64,000 nt of DNA. Origin: Aeromonas rivipollensis (GTDB lineage: Bacteria > Pseudomonadota > Gammaproteobacteria > Enterobacterales > Aeromonadaceae). Shown in pieces: positions 10,001 to 17,622 of this stretch. A model generated the notes under the pieces. The model did no database searches, was not told the origin of the DNA, and saw only the letters and a list, made by a program, of their open reading frames with translations. The DNA lies in assembly GCF_010974825.1 (NCBI RefSeq), contig NZ_JAAILA010000003.1, positions 186,001 through 250,000 on the forward strand, in the 5' to 3' direction. Each line of letters opens with the position of its first letter. Position 1 is the stretch's first letter. The position numbers were made by a program, and so were the translations under genes.

Positions 10001-10069
10001 CAAAAAAATAAGCACGACCGAGACCGCCACCCAGATGGGGCGTTCGATCGCCGTTTTGGCGAGGTTCAT
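7007..10069 (-). CDS. RND efflux transporter permease with altered proton-relay residues
   Basis: This is a 1020-residue AcrB/HAE-type inner-membrane pump with two homologous halves of six TM segments and two large periplasmic loops. Early segments such as LFPDIDRPHLNISVDW and the SITDP-like stretch are typical of the family. In TM4 the AcrB Asp-Asp pair reads Asp401-Ala402 (VLDAAIVV). In TM10 the AcrB Lys940 position is Asn919 (VVNNAILL). AheB in this same window keeps the canonical DD and K. The protein therefore belongs to a subgroup with a different coupling network. It is the first gene of a two-gene operon. The substrate cannot be told. Confidence 0.88.
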   Translation of the reverse strand: MNLAKTAIERPIWVAVSVVLIFLLGLLSIRGLPVQLFPDIDRPHLNISVDWRSASPQEMESEITDPIEQEMQGVQGLKNLTSNSYPGFTEIDMEFALGTDMQRAQLDVISRLNRVSGLPDKIGGPYVNNYSSNDTLTFFFIQQLPGAKGAIDDHQALIEARVKPELERIPGVSTVEVEGINERQIQIRFDPYRAAELGVEIPVLASRATTGWDVSAGTLDIGRWEYKLRFAGRYDVETLGDKVVDWRDGLPIYLRDVAEVRLAREENPVLRIQNGNTAIAAQIFKESGANALAALEGIKLKVEELNREVLEPVGLHMEQSFDASLYINRAVGMVTANLGLGVLLSCAILWVFLRQLKATLMIAIAIPISIMLTFCLLKVMGRTLNIISLAGIAFAVGMVLDAAIVVLESIYRRHERGDLSKAEAALEGTSRVWTALVASTLTTVAIFLPVLLLNDVEGQLFADLALTIACAVTVSMLVAVTVLPAVAARWMGRERLVDPYESLWQRTTRHVIRWTGTAPRRWTLIVLMMSGPVLASWLLLPKMNYLPDVKRDAIDVWMSFTPGVNLKAQREEVIDTLIARLDPYMKGEQEPALKNYYILRYPGGAQIGVRPRDETRIKALEQLLMKQLLVGIPDTRVFGGQGSLFGGFDSENGISLLIQGGELPALYQAARESMAMVQRDLPGAQIRPEPGLDFTAPELRLVPQDRRLAEVGWDRSPLPAIIQTFGDGLRVGEYFDGEERLDILLMGQASANPDELKAVPLATPSGRIVPLGELLRVEPGLGPESIFRADGRRSISLQITPPEGMSMEQVLETLQTKSFAAIRPLLPVGGELRVAGNADSLQQALDNLGGIFLFAVMILLILLWGVFASLKDAVLVLLTLPLATVGGVLALHLSGLLVPLPMDLLTIIGFVILLGLVVNNAILLVHQTRMAEREGMSRQSAVADALQSRMRPIAMTSLTSIFGMLPLMLSPSEGSEIYRGLATVIVGGMSCSTLFTLVLLPAFLRLGERVDAPHAIRQRA

Positions 10070-10189
10070 TCACTCTTCCTGAGTTGTTGTTATCGGCCAT
10101 TCCGCTGGCCTTGCTTCCTGCCCCAAGGGTGGGGGCCATTGCATTTAACTGGAATTAATCGAGGTTGTAAATGCCTGGTTAACAAACAA

Positions 10190-10213
10190 AAAAACCGGCC
10201 ACATGGGCCGGTT
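10190..10213 (-). terminator. Rho-independent terminator of the psrA-fadE unit
   Basis: Stem AACCGGCC/GGCCGGTT (10193-10200 with 10206-10213). The A-rich left flank forms the U run on the minus strand, 19 bp after the fadE stop. Confidence 0.8.
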
Positions 10214-10231
10214 GTCAGTTCACTCTCGGGG

Positions 10232-12556
10232 TCAGGCGGCGTGCACAACCGGGTTCGGTTGAGACAACCCTTCCAGCTCGCCGGGGGCGAAGTTGTCCAC
10301 CTGGATCGCCTCGTAGCGCAGGGCATCGGCGGCCAGCAGCTTGTCCGCCTCCTCCTTGCCGAGGATGGACTGGGACAGGGCCGCGGCCACCAGCTCCGGC
10401 AGGGCCATCTTGCGGGGCAACTTGCCCTCTTTCTGGGCCTGCACCAGCTTCTTCTCGATGGGTTGCACCGCCACCATGGCCTGGAAGGCGCGCTCCATCA
10501 GACCGACCGGATCAGCGTCATCCTTGCCCACGTAGCAGAGTGCAGTCAGACGATCGCGGAACTCGCCCGGGGTCATCATGGCCAGACAGATGGCGTGGCA
10601 ACGCTCGTCTGCCGGCATCTTGTAGCCCACGCCAAACGGGAAGACCACGCGTTTGAGCACTGCGCCCACCACCTTGTTCGGGAAGTTCTGGAAGAAGCCC
10701 TCGAACGCCTTGCCGATGAGATAGAGGTTGCGCTCCACCGCGTACTGCACGAACGGCAGATCCGAGACCATGCGGCCCTGATCCTCGTAGTGCTTGAGGG
10801 TGGCGGAGGCCAGGTAGAGGTGGCTCAGCACGTCGCCAAGACGGGCGGAGATCATCTCCTTGCGCTTGAGATCGCCACCCAGCATCAGCATAGAGACGTC
10901 GGCGCACAGGGCCAGCCCTTTACTCATGCGAGAAAGCTGCTTGTAGTAGCGGGCGGTTTCGCCAGCCACAGGGGCATTGTTGAACTGACCCAGGGTCAGC
11001 CCCTGGAACAGGGCGCCGAAGAAGTTGCCGGTACCGAAGGCGATGTGCTTCATCAGCAGGGCATCAAACTTCTCGAGGCCGCGCTCCACGTCGGTGTCGG
11101 CGGCGGCTTCCAGCTCGGCAAACACATAAGGATGGCAACGGGTGGCCCCCTGCCCGAAGATCATCAGGTTGCGGGTCAGTATGTTGGCCCCTTCCACCGT
11201 GATGGCGACCGGAATGCCCATGTAGGCGTAACCGGTGTAGTTTTTCGGGCCCAGCTGAATGGCGCGACCGGCGTGGATGTCCATGGAGTCATCCATGATC
11301 TGGCGGGCCATTTCGGTCATGTGGTACTTGGAAATGGCAGTGACTATGGCAGGTGCCTGACCCAAGTCCAGGGAACCTGCGGTCATGCGACGGGCCCCTT
11401 CCAGCTGATAGGTTAGGCCGCCGATGCGGGCCAGCGCTTCCTGCACTCCTTCAAACTTGCCGATGGACATGCCGAACTGCTTGCGCACGTAGGAGTAGGC
11501 CCCCACAGTGCGGCTCGCCATGTGACCGCAAGCGGTGCCGAGGGCAGGCAGCGAGATGCCGCGACCGGCGGAGAGGCATTCGACCAGCATGCGCCAACCA
11601 CGGCCGGCGTAATCCGGGCCACCTATGATCCAGTCGAGCGGAATGAACACATCCTTGCCGAAGGTCGGGCCGTTCAGGAACGCTAGCCCCATGGGGTAGT
11701 GGCGATCACCGACCCGCACGCCCGGGTGGCTGGTGGGGATGAGGGCGCAGGTGATGCCGAGCTCTTCCTTGTCACCCAGCAGCTTCTCCGGGTCATAGAG
11801 CTTGAACGCCAGGCCCAGCACTGTGGCGCGCGGCGCCAGGGTGATATAGCGCTTGTTCCAGTTCAGGCGAATACCCAGTACCTCTTCACCCTTGTACATG
11901 CCCTTGCAGACGATCCCCTTGTCAGGAATGGCGCCAGCGTCCGAGCCCGCTTCCGGCCCGGTCAGGGCGAAGCAGGGCACTTCCTTGCCGTTGGCCAGCC
12001 CCGGCAGCCAGAAGTCCTTCTGGGCCTGGGTACCGTAGTGCATCAGCAGCTCGCCCGGGCCGAGGGAGTTCGGCACCATGACGGTGACCGCCACGCTCAG
12101 GCTCTTGGTGGCGATGCGGGTGACTATGGTGGAGTTGGCAATCGCCGAGAACTCGCGACCGCCATAGGATTTCGGAATGATCAGGGAGAAGAAGCCTTCC
12201 TTCTTCAGATAGTCCCAGACCGGCTCTGGCAGGTCTTTGGTTTCGTTGACGATCTTGAAGTCGTCCACCATGGCGAGCAGGGTCTCGACCTGATTGTCGA
12301 TGAAGGCCTGCTCCTCGGCACTCAGTTCGGCCTTGCCGTAACCGTGCAGTTTCTTCCAGTCCGGATTGCCGCGAAACAGCTCGCCATCCCACCAGACGGA
12401 GCCGGCTTCCATGGCCTCCCGCTCGGTGGCCGACAAGGGTGGCAGTATCTTCTTGAAGATGCCGAACACAGGACGGGTCACCACCTTTTTACGGATGGCG
12501 GGCACGCCGAGTACCACGGCTATCGCCAGCACCAGCAGGACAAGCAATGTGATCAT
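10232..12556 (-). CDS. fadE: Acyl-CoA dehydrogenase FadE
   Basis: FAD-dependent acyl-CoA dehydrogenase for the first step of fatty-acid beta-oxidation, 774 residues (E. coli FadE 814). The N-terminus is a hydrophobic membrane helix (about residues 1-20), as in FadE. The core carries the flavin/substrate segments FALTGPEAGSDAGAIPD and GRGISLPALGTACG, and a FadE-specific long C-terminal region follows (about 480-774). It lies 47 bp downstream of the psrA-like regulator on the same strand, and a terminator follows. Regulation by PsrA in response to acyl-CoA is inferred from that neighbour and the operator at 13270. Confidence 0.92.
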   Translation of the reverse strand: MITLLVLLVLAIAVVLGVPAIRKKVVTRPVFGIFKKILPPLSATEREAMEAGSVWWDGELFRGNPDWKKLHGYGKAELSAEEQAFIDNQVETLLAMVDDFKIVNETKDLPEPVWDYLKKEGFFSLIIPKSYGGREFSAIANSTIVTRIATKSLSVAVTVMVPNSLGPGELLMHYGTQAQKDFWLPGLANGKEVPCFALTGPEAGSDAGAIPDKGIVCKGMYKGEEVLGIRLNWNKRYITLAPRATVLGLAFKLYDPEKLLGDKEELGITCALIPTSHPGVRVGDRHYPMGLAFLNGPTFGKDVFIPLDWIIGGPDYAGRGWRMLVECLSAGRGISLPALGTACGHMASRTVGAYSYVRKQFGMSIGKFEGVQEALARIGGLTYQLEGARRMTAGSLDLGQAPAIVTAISKYHMTEMARQIMDDSMDIHAGRAIQLGPKNYTGYAYMGIPVAITVEGANILTRNLMIFGQGATRCHPYVFAELEAAADTDVERGLEKFDALLMKHIAFGTGNFFGALFQGLTLGQFNNAPVAGETARYYKQLSRMSKGLALCADVSMLMLGGDLKRKEMISARLGDVLSHLYLASATLKHYEDQGRMVSDLPFVQYAVERNLYLIGKAFEGFFQNFPNKVVGAVLKRVVFPFGVGYKMPADERCHAICLAMMTPGEFRDRLTALCYVGKDDADPVGLMERAFQAMVAVQPIEKKLVQAQKEGKLPRKMALPELVAAALSQSILGKEEADKLLAADALRYEAIQVDNFAPGELEGLSQPNPVVHAA

Positions 12557-12603
12557 ACCGAAGTTCCTTCTATTTCACTGTTTCCGTTGATTATTGTTAG
12601 GTG

Positions 12604-13257
12604 TTACACGGCCAGGGAGAGCCTGGTCGACTCCACGGGCGCCCCGACACCGGACGCCAGATAAGGAATAACGTTGCGCACCAGCCCTTCCACATCGAGC
12701 TGCTGGCCAAAATCGGCCTGGGCGATGTCACGCAGGGCATCGGCGGAGGCCATGGTGAACACGACTGTGCCCAGGGTGAAGTGCAGGCGCCAGAAGAGAT
12801 CCGCCGGCGACAGGGCCGGGTTGGCCTTGGAAATAGCCTGGGTGATCCCGTGCAGCGTCGCCCCGTAGTGGGTGGTGATGAAGCGACGCAGGTGGCCCTG
12901 GCTGTCAATGTAGCCGCGCCCCAGCAACTGCATGAAGAGCGCCGGGCCGTTGGCCCGCACCGCCACCAGCTTCATCAGGGGCTCGACGAAACTTTCGAAC
13001 ACCTGCAGCAGGGTCAGCTGCTCCTGGGCCATCAAGGTCTGAAGGCGAGCATCCAGCTCAGGCATGAAGATACTCAGGTAGCGATCGAGCACCGCCTGGA
13101 TCAGCTCCTTTTTGGAGCCGAAGTGATAGTTGACCGAGGCCAGGTTCACATCGGCCTCACTGGTGATCAGACGCAACGAGGTATCGGCGAATCCCCGCTC
13201 GGCAAACAGCACCTCGGCGGCGTCGAGAATACGGTTTTTGGTATCGATTTTACTCAC
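12604..13257 (-). CDS. psrA: PsrA-like TetR-family fatty-acid regulator
   Basis: This 217-residue TetR regulator has an N-terminal HTH, about residues 6-50, with AAEVLFAERGFADTSLRLIT and VNYHFGSKKELI. The ligand-binding C-terminal domain includes LLGRGYIDSQGHLRRF and DLFWRLHFTLG. Both halves read like Pseudomonas and Shewanella PsrA, a repressor of beta-oxidation genes released by long-chain acyl ligands. GTG at 13257 is preferred because GAGGTG precedes it; an upstream GTG at 13269 would add four residues. It likely forms an operon with fadE and autoregulates through the palindrome just upstream. Confidence 0.85.
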   Translation of the reverse strand: MSKIDTKNRILDAAEVLFAERGFADTSLRLITSEADVNLASVNYHFGSKKELIQAVLDRYLSIFMPELDARLQTLMAQEQLTLLQVFESFVEPLMKLVAVRANGPALFMQLLGRGYIDSQGHLRRFITTHYGATLHGITQAISKANPALSPADLFWRLHFTLGTVVFTMASADALRDIAQADFGQQLDVEGLVRNVIPYLASGVGAPVESTRLSLAV

Positions 13258-13269
13258 TGGACACCTCAC

Positions 13270-13285
13270 TTAAACGAATGTTTAA
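13270..13285. promoter_or_regulatory. PsrA-type operator
   Basis: Perfect palindrome TTAAAC-GAAT-GTTTAA, 12 bp before the psrA start. It fits the published PsrA pattern AAAC-N2-4-GTTT. Confidence 0.65.
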
Positions 13286-13431
13286 AAAGTACGTTTCACG
13301 CCCAGTCATGTCAAGAGAATGTGAACAGGTGTTGGCGAAATGTTTTCAACCAAAAAAGCGGGAACAAGATGGGAACTTAGCGGCCAGGCAGGACTCTATA
13401 TCTATGCCACTGCAATTAAACATTAAGTCTC

Positions 13432-13466
13432 GCCCAACTTGCGCCATGCTAGTTGGGCATTTTTTT
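13432..13466 (+). terminator. Orphan plus-strand terminator (possible small RNA end)
   Basis: Stem GCCCAACT/AGTTGGGC (13432-13439 with 13451-13458) followed by a T run at 13460-13466. No plus-strand gene ends before it: psrA is on the other strand and starts at 13257. It may close a short RNA starting after about 13300; a possible -10-like TATATC lies near 13397. Confidence 0.55.
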
Positions 13467-13495
13467 ATCCGGATGGCGGCGAGAATTGCGGGCGA

Positions 13496-13522
13496 AAAAA
13501 AACCGTCGCAGGGGCGACGGTG
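13496..13522 (-). terminator. Orphan minus-strand terminator (possible small RNA end)
   Basis: Perfect 8-bp stem ACCGTCGC/GCGACGGT with loop AGGG. The A run to its left gives a U run on the minus strand. An 8-bp hairpin GAGTCGAA/TTCGACTC (near 13533-13557) lies just upstream in that direction. No minus-strand gene precedes it, so a small RNA is possible. Confidence 0.5.
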
Positions 13523-13599
13523 GGGAAAAGTGAGTCGAATCATCCAGTTTCGACTCATCGATGAGAGTTCAGGCTTGCATCGATGGGGCTATGCTCGCA

Positions 13600-13648
13600 G
13601 ACAAAGATGGTCAGACTTTGTCAGTCCTGGCGTAATTTGTGACAAAGT
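13600..13648. promoter_or_regulatory. Three alternating GACAAAG half sites upstream of ycdX
   Basis: GACAAAG (13600-13606), its complement CTTTGTC (13616-13622) and TGACAAAGT (13640-13648) form two overlapping inverted repeats 73-121 bp before ycdX. This looks like an operator array; the regulator is unknown. Confidence 0.4.
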
Positions 13649-13720
13649 ATGGCAGGCCGCCACATGGCCCGACTCCGCCAATCTTGCTATGCTGGCGCCT
13701 CATGCCAGAGGGGAGAAAAG

Positions 13721-14461
13721 ATGAAGTACCAGGTCGATACCCACACGCACACCGTCGCCAGCACCCACGCCTACAGCACCATCCACGATTACCTGCCCAT
13801 TGCCAAGGCCAAGGGGATCAAGCTCTTTGCCACCACGGATCATGGTCCCGACATGGCCGATGCGCCCCACTTCTGGCATTTCGTCAACCTGCACGTCCTG
13901 CCACGGGTGGTGGACGGGGTCGGCATACTGCGCGGCATCGAGGCCAACATCAAGAACATAGACGGCGAAATAGACTTCCCCGAGCGCTACGAGTCGCGCC
14001 TTGACATGATCATGGCCGGCTTCCATGAGCCCGTGTTCCCCCCCTGCGATCAGGCAACCCATACCCAGGCCATGATCAACGCCATCCGAAGCGGCCGGGT
14101 CGACATGATAAGCCACCCGGGCAACCCCGCCTTCCCCATCGACATCCAGGCCGTGGTCAGGGCCGCCGCCGAGTACAGGGTGGCGCTGGAGATCAACAAC
14201 TCCTCCTTCAGTCACTCCCGTCCGGGCAGTGAAGGCAACTGCCGCGCCATTGTCGAGGCGGCGAGGGATCTGGGTGCTTACCTCACCTTCGGCTCAGACT
14301 CCCACGTGGCCTTCAGCCTGGGGGATTTTGACCACTGCCACCGGCTGGTGACCGAGGCTGGCTTCCCCGAGGAGCGGATCCTGGCACGCACCCCCCGCGC
14401 CCTGCTCGCGTTTCTCGAGAGCCGTGGTCGCGCCCACATTCCGGAATTTGTCGATCTCTGA
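13721..14461 (+). CDS. ycdX: PHP-domain metal-dependent phosphatase YcdX
   Basis: This 246-residue PHP-family protein (E. coli YcdX 245) binds a trinuclear Zn cluster and hydrolyses phosphoesters in vitro. Metal ligands are visible in DTHTHTVAS (near residue 6), TTDHGPDM (near 40), GIEANIK (near 73), HEPVF (near 101) and ISHPGNP (near 131). The last ligands lie in GSDSHVAF (near 192). The ATG at 13721 follows GGGAGAAAAG, and earlier in-frame ATGs lack a ribosome site. It is a single gene with tRNA-Thr downstream. In E. coli it is linked to swarming, but the physiological substrate is not settled. Confidence 0.92.
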   Translation: MKYQVDTHTHTVASTHAYSTIHDYLPIAKAKGIKLFATTDHGPDMADAPHFWHFVNLHVLPRVVDGVGILRGIEANIKNIDGEIDFPERYESRLDMIMAGFHEPVFPPCDQATHTQAMINAIRSGRVDMISHPGNPAFPIDIQAVVRAAAEYRVALEINNSSFSHSRPGSEGNCRAIVEAARDLGAYLTFGSDSHVAFSLGDFDHCHRLVTEAGFPEERILARTPRALLAFLESRGRAHIPEFVDL

Positions 14462-14547
14462 AGTGTGCCTGTAACTCCATGAGCAGGCTCATAAAAGCAG
14501 TCCTGGCTCATTGACTTGCCAGCACATTTTCGGGAATCTAGGGACAA

Positions 14548-14623
14548 GCCGGTGTAGCTCAGTTGGTAGAGCAGCGCATTCGTAATGCGAAGGTCGCAGG
14601 TTCGACTCCTGTTTCCGGCACCA
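14548..14623 (+). tRNA. tRNA-Thr (anticodon CGU)
   Basis: A 76-nt cloverleaf with encoded CCA. The D-arm is GCTCAGTTGGTAGAGC, the anticodon stem GCGCATT-CGT-AATGCG and the T-arm GCAGGTTCGACTCCTGT. The anticodon DNA is CGT, reading ACG (Thr). It differs from E. coli thrW at few positions. Acceptor pair 6-67 is T/T and pair 7-66 is G/T, so the lower acceptor stem is weak. A terminator follows. Confidence 0.95.
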
Positions 14624-14630
14624 GGTAAAA

Positions 14631-14675
14631 CAAAGGGTTAGCTTCATCCAGACGCTAACCCTTTGTGCTTTTTGT
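14631..14675 (+). terminator. Terminator of tRNA-Thr
   Basis: A 12-bp perfect stem CAAAGGGTTAGC/GCTAACCCTTTG (14631-14642 with 14654-14665), followed by a T-rich tail. Confidence 0.85.
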
Positions 14676-14869
14676 GATGTGGGCCCCCGCCAGGGACCCT
14701 GCTTGTCCCGCGAGCGCCCAGCCCATTTCTTTCATATACCGGCGATGTCCGGTTCTTCCATTCTGCCCCTTGCACGCCAGCCGGGAGGCTCAGCAGTCAA
14801 GGCATGAGCCCCAGGCGAATGGTCCCAAGATGGCGGCACCTGGCCGGGCTTTGGCCGCTCGGGCACCTC

Positions 14870-15865
14870 TTACCGCACGGCATAGATCTGGTCGAACACC
14901 CCTCCCTCCTTGAAGTGGGTGCTCTGGATAACAGGCCACTCGCCAAAGGTCTTCACCACGTTCAGGAAGGTAGCGTTCGGGAAACGATCGGCAAATTCGG
15001 CGAGGATAGCCGGGCTTCGCGGGCGCAGGTAGTTGTTGGCGGCGATGCGCTGGCCTTCGTCAGACCACAGGTAAGTCAGGTAGGCCTCAGCCTCCTTGCG
15101 GGTGCCCTGCTTGTCGACCACCTTGTCGACGACCGCCACCGGGAGCTCGGCCACGGCGGTGACGCTGGGGTAGACAACCTCGAAGCTGCCACGACCGAAC
15201 TCGCGGGCTATCATCTCGGCTTCGTTCTCGAAGGTGATCAGCACGTCGCCTATGCGGTTCTGGATGAAGGTGGTGGTAGCCGCGCGGCCACCGGTGTCGA
15301 GCACGGGGACTTGCTTGAACAGCTTGCCGACGAACGCCCTGGCCGCCTGCTCGTCGCCCCCCTGCTCCAGTACATAGCCCCAGGCCGACAGGTAGGTGTA
15401 GCGGCCGTTCCCCGAGGTCTTGGGGTTGGGCACTATCACTTGTACCCCCTCCTTGAGCAGATCAGGCCAGTCCTTCAGCCCCTTGGGGTTGCCCTTGCGC
15501 ACGATGAACACAGTGGCCGAGGTGAAGGGCGCGCTGTTGTCCGGCAGGCGGGCCGCCCACTCTTTCGGGACCAGGCCGCCATGCTCGGCCAGGGCGTTGA
15601 TGTCGGTGGCCATGTTCATGGTGATGACATCGGCGGGCAGGCCGTCGATGACTGCCCGCGCCTGCTTGCTCGAGCCGCCGTGGGACATATTGATCTGCAG
15701 CGGCTCGCCGCCTTCCGCCTGCCAGTGTTTCTGGAAGGCGGCGTTGTAGTCCTTGTAGAAGTCACGCATCACGTCGTAAGAGGCGTTGAGCAGGGTGGCG
15801 GCCTGGGCCAGCGGGGCCAGGGCCAGTCCTGCGGCGAACAGGGTGGCGGGCAGGAGTCGTTTCAT
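14870..15865 (-). CDS. sbp: Sulfate/thiosulfate ABC transporter periplasmic binding protein
   Basis: Exported solute-binding protein of 331 residues (E. coli Sbp 329) with a signal peptide cleaved near residue 22 (LAPLAQA-A). Mature-protein hallmarks are LLNASYDVMRDFYKDYN and the sulfate-binding SHGGSSKQA loop. GNPKGLKDWPDL, NPKTSGNGRYTYL and TGGRAATTTF also match. It captures sulfate for CysTWA-type import into cysteine synthesis. The ATG at 15865 follows AAGGA; an upstream in-frame codon at 15898 has none. No transporter subunits lie beside it, so it stands alone as E. coli sbp does. CysB control is expected but unproved. Confidence 0.92.
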   Translation of the reverse strand: MKRLLPATLFAAGLALAPLAQAATLLNASYDVMRDFYKDYNAAFQKHWQAEGGEPLQINMSHGGSSKQARAVIDGLPADVITMNMATDINALAEHGGLVPKEWAARLPDNSAPFTSATVFIVRKGNPKGLKDWPDLLKEGVQVIVPNPKTSGNGRYTYLSAWGYVLEQGGDEQAARAFVGKLFKQVPVLDTGGRAATTTFIQNRIGDVLITFENEAEMIAREFGRGSFEVVYPSVTAVAELPVAVVDKVVDKQGTRKEAEAYLTYLWSDEGQRIAANNYLRPRSPAILAEFADRFPNATFLNVVKTFGEWPVIQSTHFKEGGVFDQIYAVR

Positions 15866-15915
15866 TGCACGTCCTTGGAATGAGAGTCGAGTGACCAACT
15901 ATAAGATCCCCCCAT

Positions 15916-15934
15916 TTATTCTTTGAAAGAATAA
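15916..15934. promoter_or_regulatory. AT-rich palindrome upstream of sbp
   Basis: Perfect 9-bp arms TTATTCTTT/AAAGAATAA around one G, 50-70 bp before the sbp start. It is a plausible operator, perhaps for CysB, though the match to a defined consensus is not secure. Confidence 0.35.
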
Positions 15935-16145
15935 TTAGTGCGTAGCTTATGCGATTAATAGCATCCCCTCGGCCGGACTCAGCGAACGAACCGGATGCTG
16001 ACTGCGAGCCGGTCGCCGGTTTTCTCTGGCCGGTGATGACGGTAAGGGCTGGTGCACATCCTAGAAGGCGCTTGTGCAGGCTTGCTCCCGGTCTGGGCGG
16101 GTTTCTCCCCGCAACCAGGCTGGGCTTTGCATGGTCAATCGCACC

Positions 16146-16180
16146 TAAAAAAACAGGGCGAACCAGATGGTTCACCCTGT
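16146..16180 (-). terminator. Terminator of the aheABC operon
   Basis: Stem ACAGGG-GAACC paired with GGTTC-CCCTGT (16153-16180), with an A run on the left acting as U run on the minus strand, 27 bp beyond aheC. Confidence 0.75.
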
Positions 16181-16206
16181 GGCTGTCACGTTGTCAGCGA
16201 GAGAGA

Positions 16207-17622
16207 CTAGCCCTGCCCTTCGGAGGCCGCCGGGGCCTCCTTGGGTGCCTGCCAGCCGCCACCGACCGCCTTGTAGAGGGCGACCTGGTTGCTGAGCTGG
16301 GCCAGGCGGGTGCTGATCAGCCCCTGTCTGGCGCTGAACAGAGATCGCTGGGCATCCAGCCTCGTCAGATAGCTGTCCACCCCTTGCTCGTAGCGGAACT
16401 CCGCCAGCTTGAAGTAGGTCTGGTTGGCATCCACCAGATCCTGCTGGGCCTGCAGCTGCTGCTGGTAGTCCGCCTGGGCACCGAGGGTATCCGCGACCTC
16501 CTTGAAGGCGGTCTGGATGCTCTTCTCGTAGCTCGCCACCGCCTGCTTGGTGCCGACTTCGGCCACGTCCAAATCTGCCACCCGCTTGCCACCGTCGAAG
16601 ATGGGCAGGTTTATCTGGGGCATGAAGGTCCAGGTGCCGGTGCCGCCGTCAAACAGCCCGCTCAGCTGGTTGCTGGCGGTGCCCGCCGTCGCGGTGAGCG
16701 AGATGGTCGGGAAGAAGGCGGCACGGGCCGCGCCTATATTGGCGTTGGCCGCCTTCAGGCTGTGCTCCGCCGCCAGTATGTCGGGTCTCTGTTGCAGCAG
16801 GCTGGAAGGGGCCCCCACCGGGATGGCGGCCAGTTGCACCTCGGCCAGGGTCGCCGGTTGCCCCTCCAGTACCGGCACTTCTGTGCCGAGCAGCAGGGCC
16901 AGACCGTTTCTGTCCTGTTTCACCTGACGCTGGTATTGCGCCTGGCTGACCCGGGCGTTCTCAAGCGCGGTGCGCCCCTGCGCCAGCTCCATCTCGGAGG
17001 CCGCCCCCAACCGGTACTTGTGCTGGGTCAGGGCATAGCTCTCCTGCTCGGTCGCCAGCGTCGCCTGGCTCAGCGCCAGCAGCTCCTGATCCGCCAGCAG
17101 GGTGAGGTAGGCATTCGCCACCGAGGCGATCAGCGCTATCTGGGTGCTGCGCTGGGTCTCGATTTGCGCCAGGTAGTTCTCCAGCGCCTGATCTTTCAGG
17201 CTCTGGATCCGGCCAAACAGGTCCAGCTCATAGGCGGTGATGCCGATGTCGGCGCCGTACTGGCTGCTGATGCTCCCCTGCCCCGTGCCGCTGAGATCGT
17301 CGGATCCCTGCTGACGGGTGCCTGAGCCGCTGGCGGCCAGGGTCGGCAACTGGGCCGCCCGCTGGATCCGGTATCTGGCCTCATAGGCCTCGACGTTGAG
17401 GGCCGCGAGCCGCAGATCCCGGTTGTTCTCAAGGGCGGTGTCGATCAGCTTTTGCAGCGCCGGATCGAGGAACTGTTGCTGCCAGGGGGCCAGCGCCCCC
17501 TGGGTGGCGAGGTTCTCTTGCCAGGAGGCGCCTTGCGGCACCTCGGGGCGTTGGTAATCGGGGGCCATGGAGCAGGCCCCCAGCAGCAGCGTCACACTCA
17601 GGGCGACCAGGGTCTTAGTCAT
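16207..17622 (-). CDS. aheC: Outer-membrane efflux channel of OprM/NodT type
   Basis: This 471-residue outer-membrane lipoprotein has lipobox LLGAC with Cys17. It has duplicated OEP repeats: about residues 60-260 with [25 protein letters not shown] and 275-455 with [31 protein letters not shown]. It forms the trimeric TolC-like duct for the RND pump encoded upstream. Its ATG overlaps the aheB stop by 8 bp. The order adaptor-permease-channel and the divergent TetR repressor match the A. hydrophila AheABC multidrug system; the symbol rests on that likeness. A hydrophilic tail of about 15 residues (APAASEGQG end) is variable. Confidence 0.88.
   Translation of the reverse strand: MTKTLVALSVTLLLGACSMAPDYQRPEVPQGASWQENLATQGALAPWQQQFLDPALQKLIDTALENNRDLRLAALNVEAYEARYRIQRAAQLPTLAASGSGTRQQGSDDLSGTGQGSISSQYGADIGITAYELDLFGRIQSLKDQALENYLAQIETQRSTQIALIASVANAYLTLLADQELLALSQATLATEQESYALTQHKYRLGAASEMELAQGRTALENARVSQAQYQRQVKQDRNGLALLLGTEVPVLEGQPATLAEVQLAAIPVGAPSSLLQQRPDILAAEHSLKAANANIGAARAAFFPTISLTATAGTASNQLSGLFDGGTGTWTFMPQINLPIFDGGKRVADLDVAEVGTKQAVASYEKSIQTAFKEVADTLGAQADYQQQLQAQQDLVDANQTYFKLAEFRYEQGVDSYLTRLDAQRSLFSARQGLISTRLAQLSNQVALYKAVGGGWQAPKEAPAASEGQG

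Larger units (their letters stand above)
15866..16206. other. Upstream region of sbp and 3' flank of aheC
   Basis: No gene is seen. The region holds the AT-rich palindrome before sbp and the aheC terminator. Confidence 0.5.

Noticed and set aside
8693-11416. A 907-codon plus-strand frame opposite the RND permease and fadE
   Set aside because: It spans the antisense of two clear genes, is rich in His, Gln and Gly as in shadows, and has no domain pattern.
14548-14869. tRNA-Thr as an integration site for a mobile element
   Set aside because: No repeated tRNA 3' end, integrase or foreign composition follows; the next gene is sbp.
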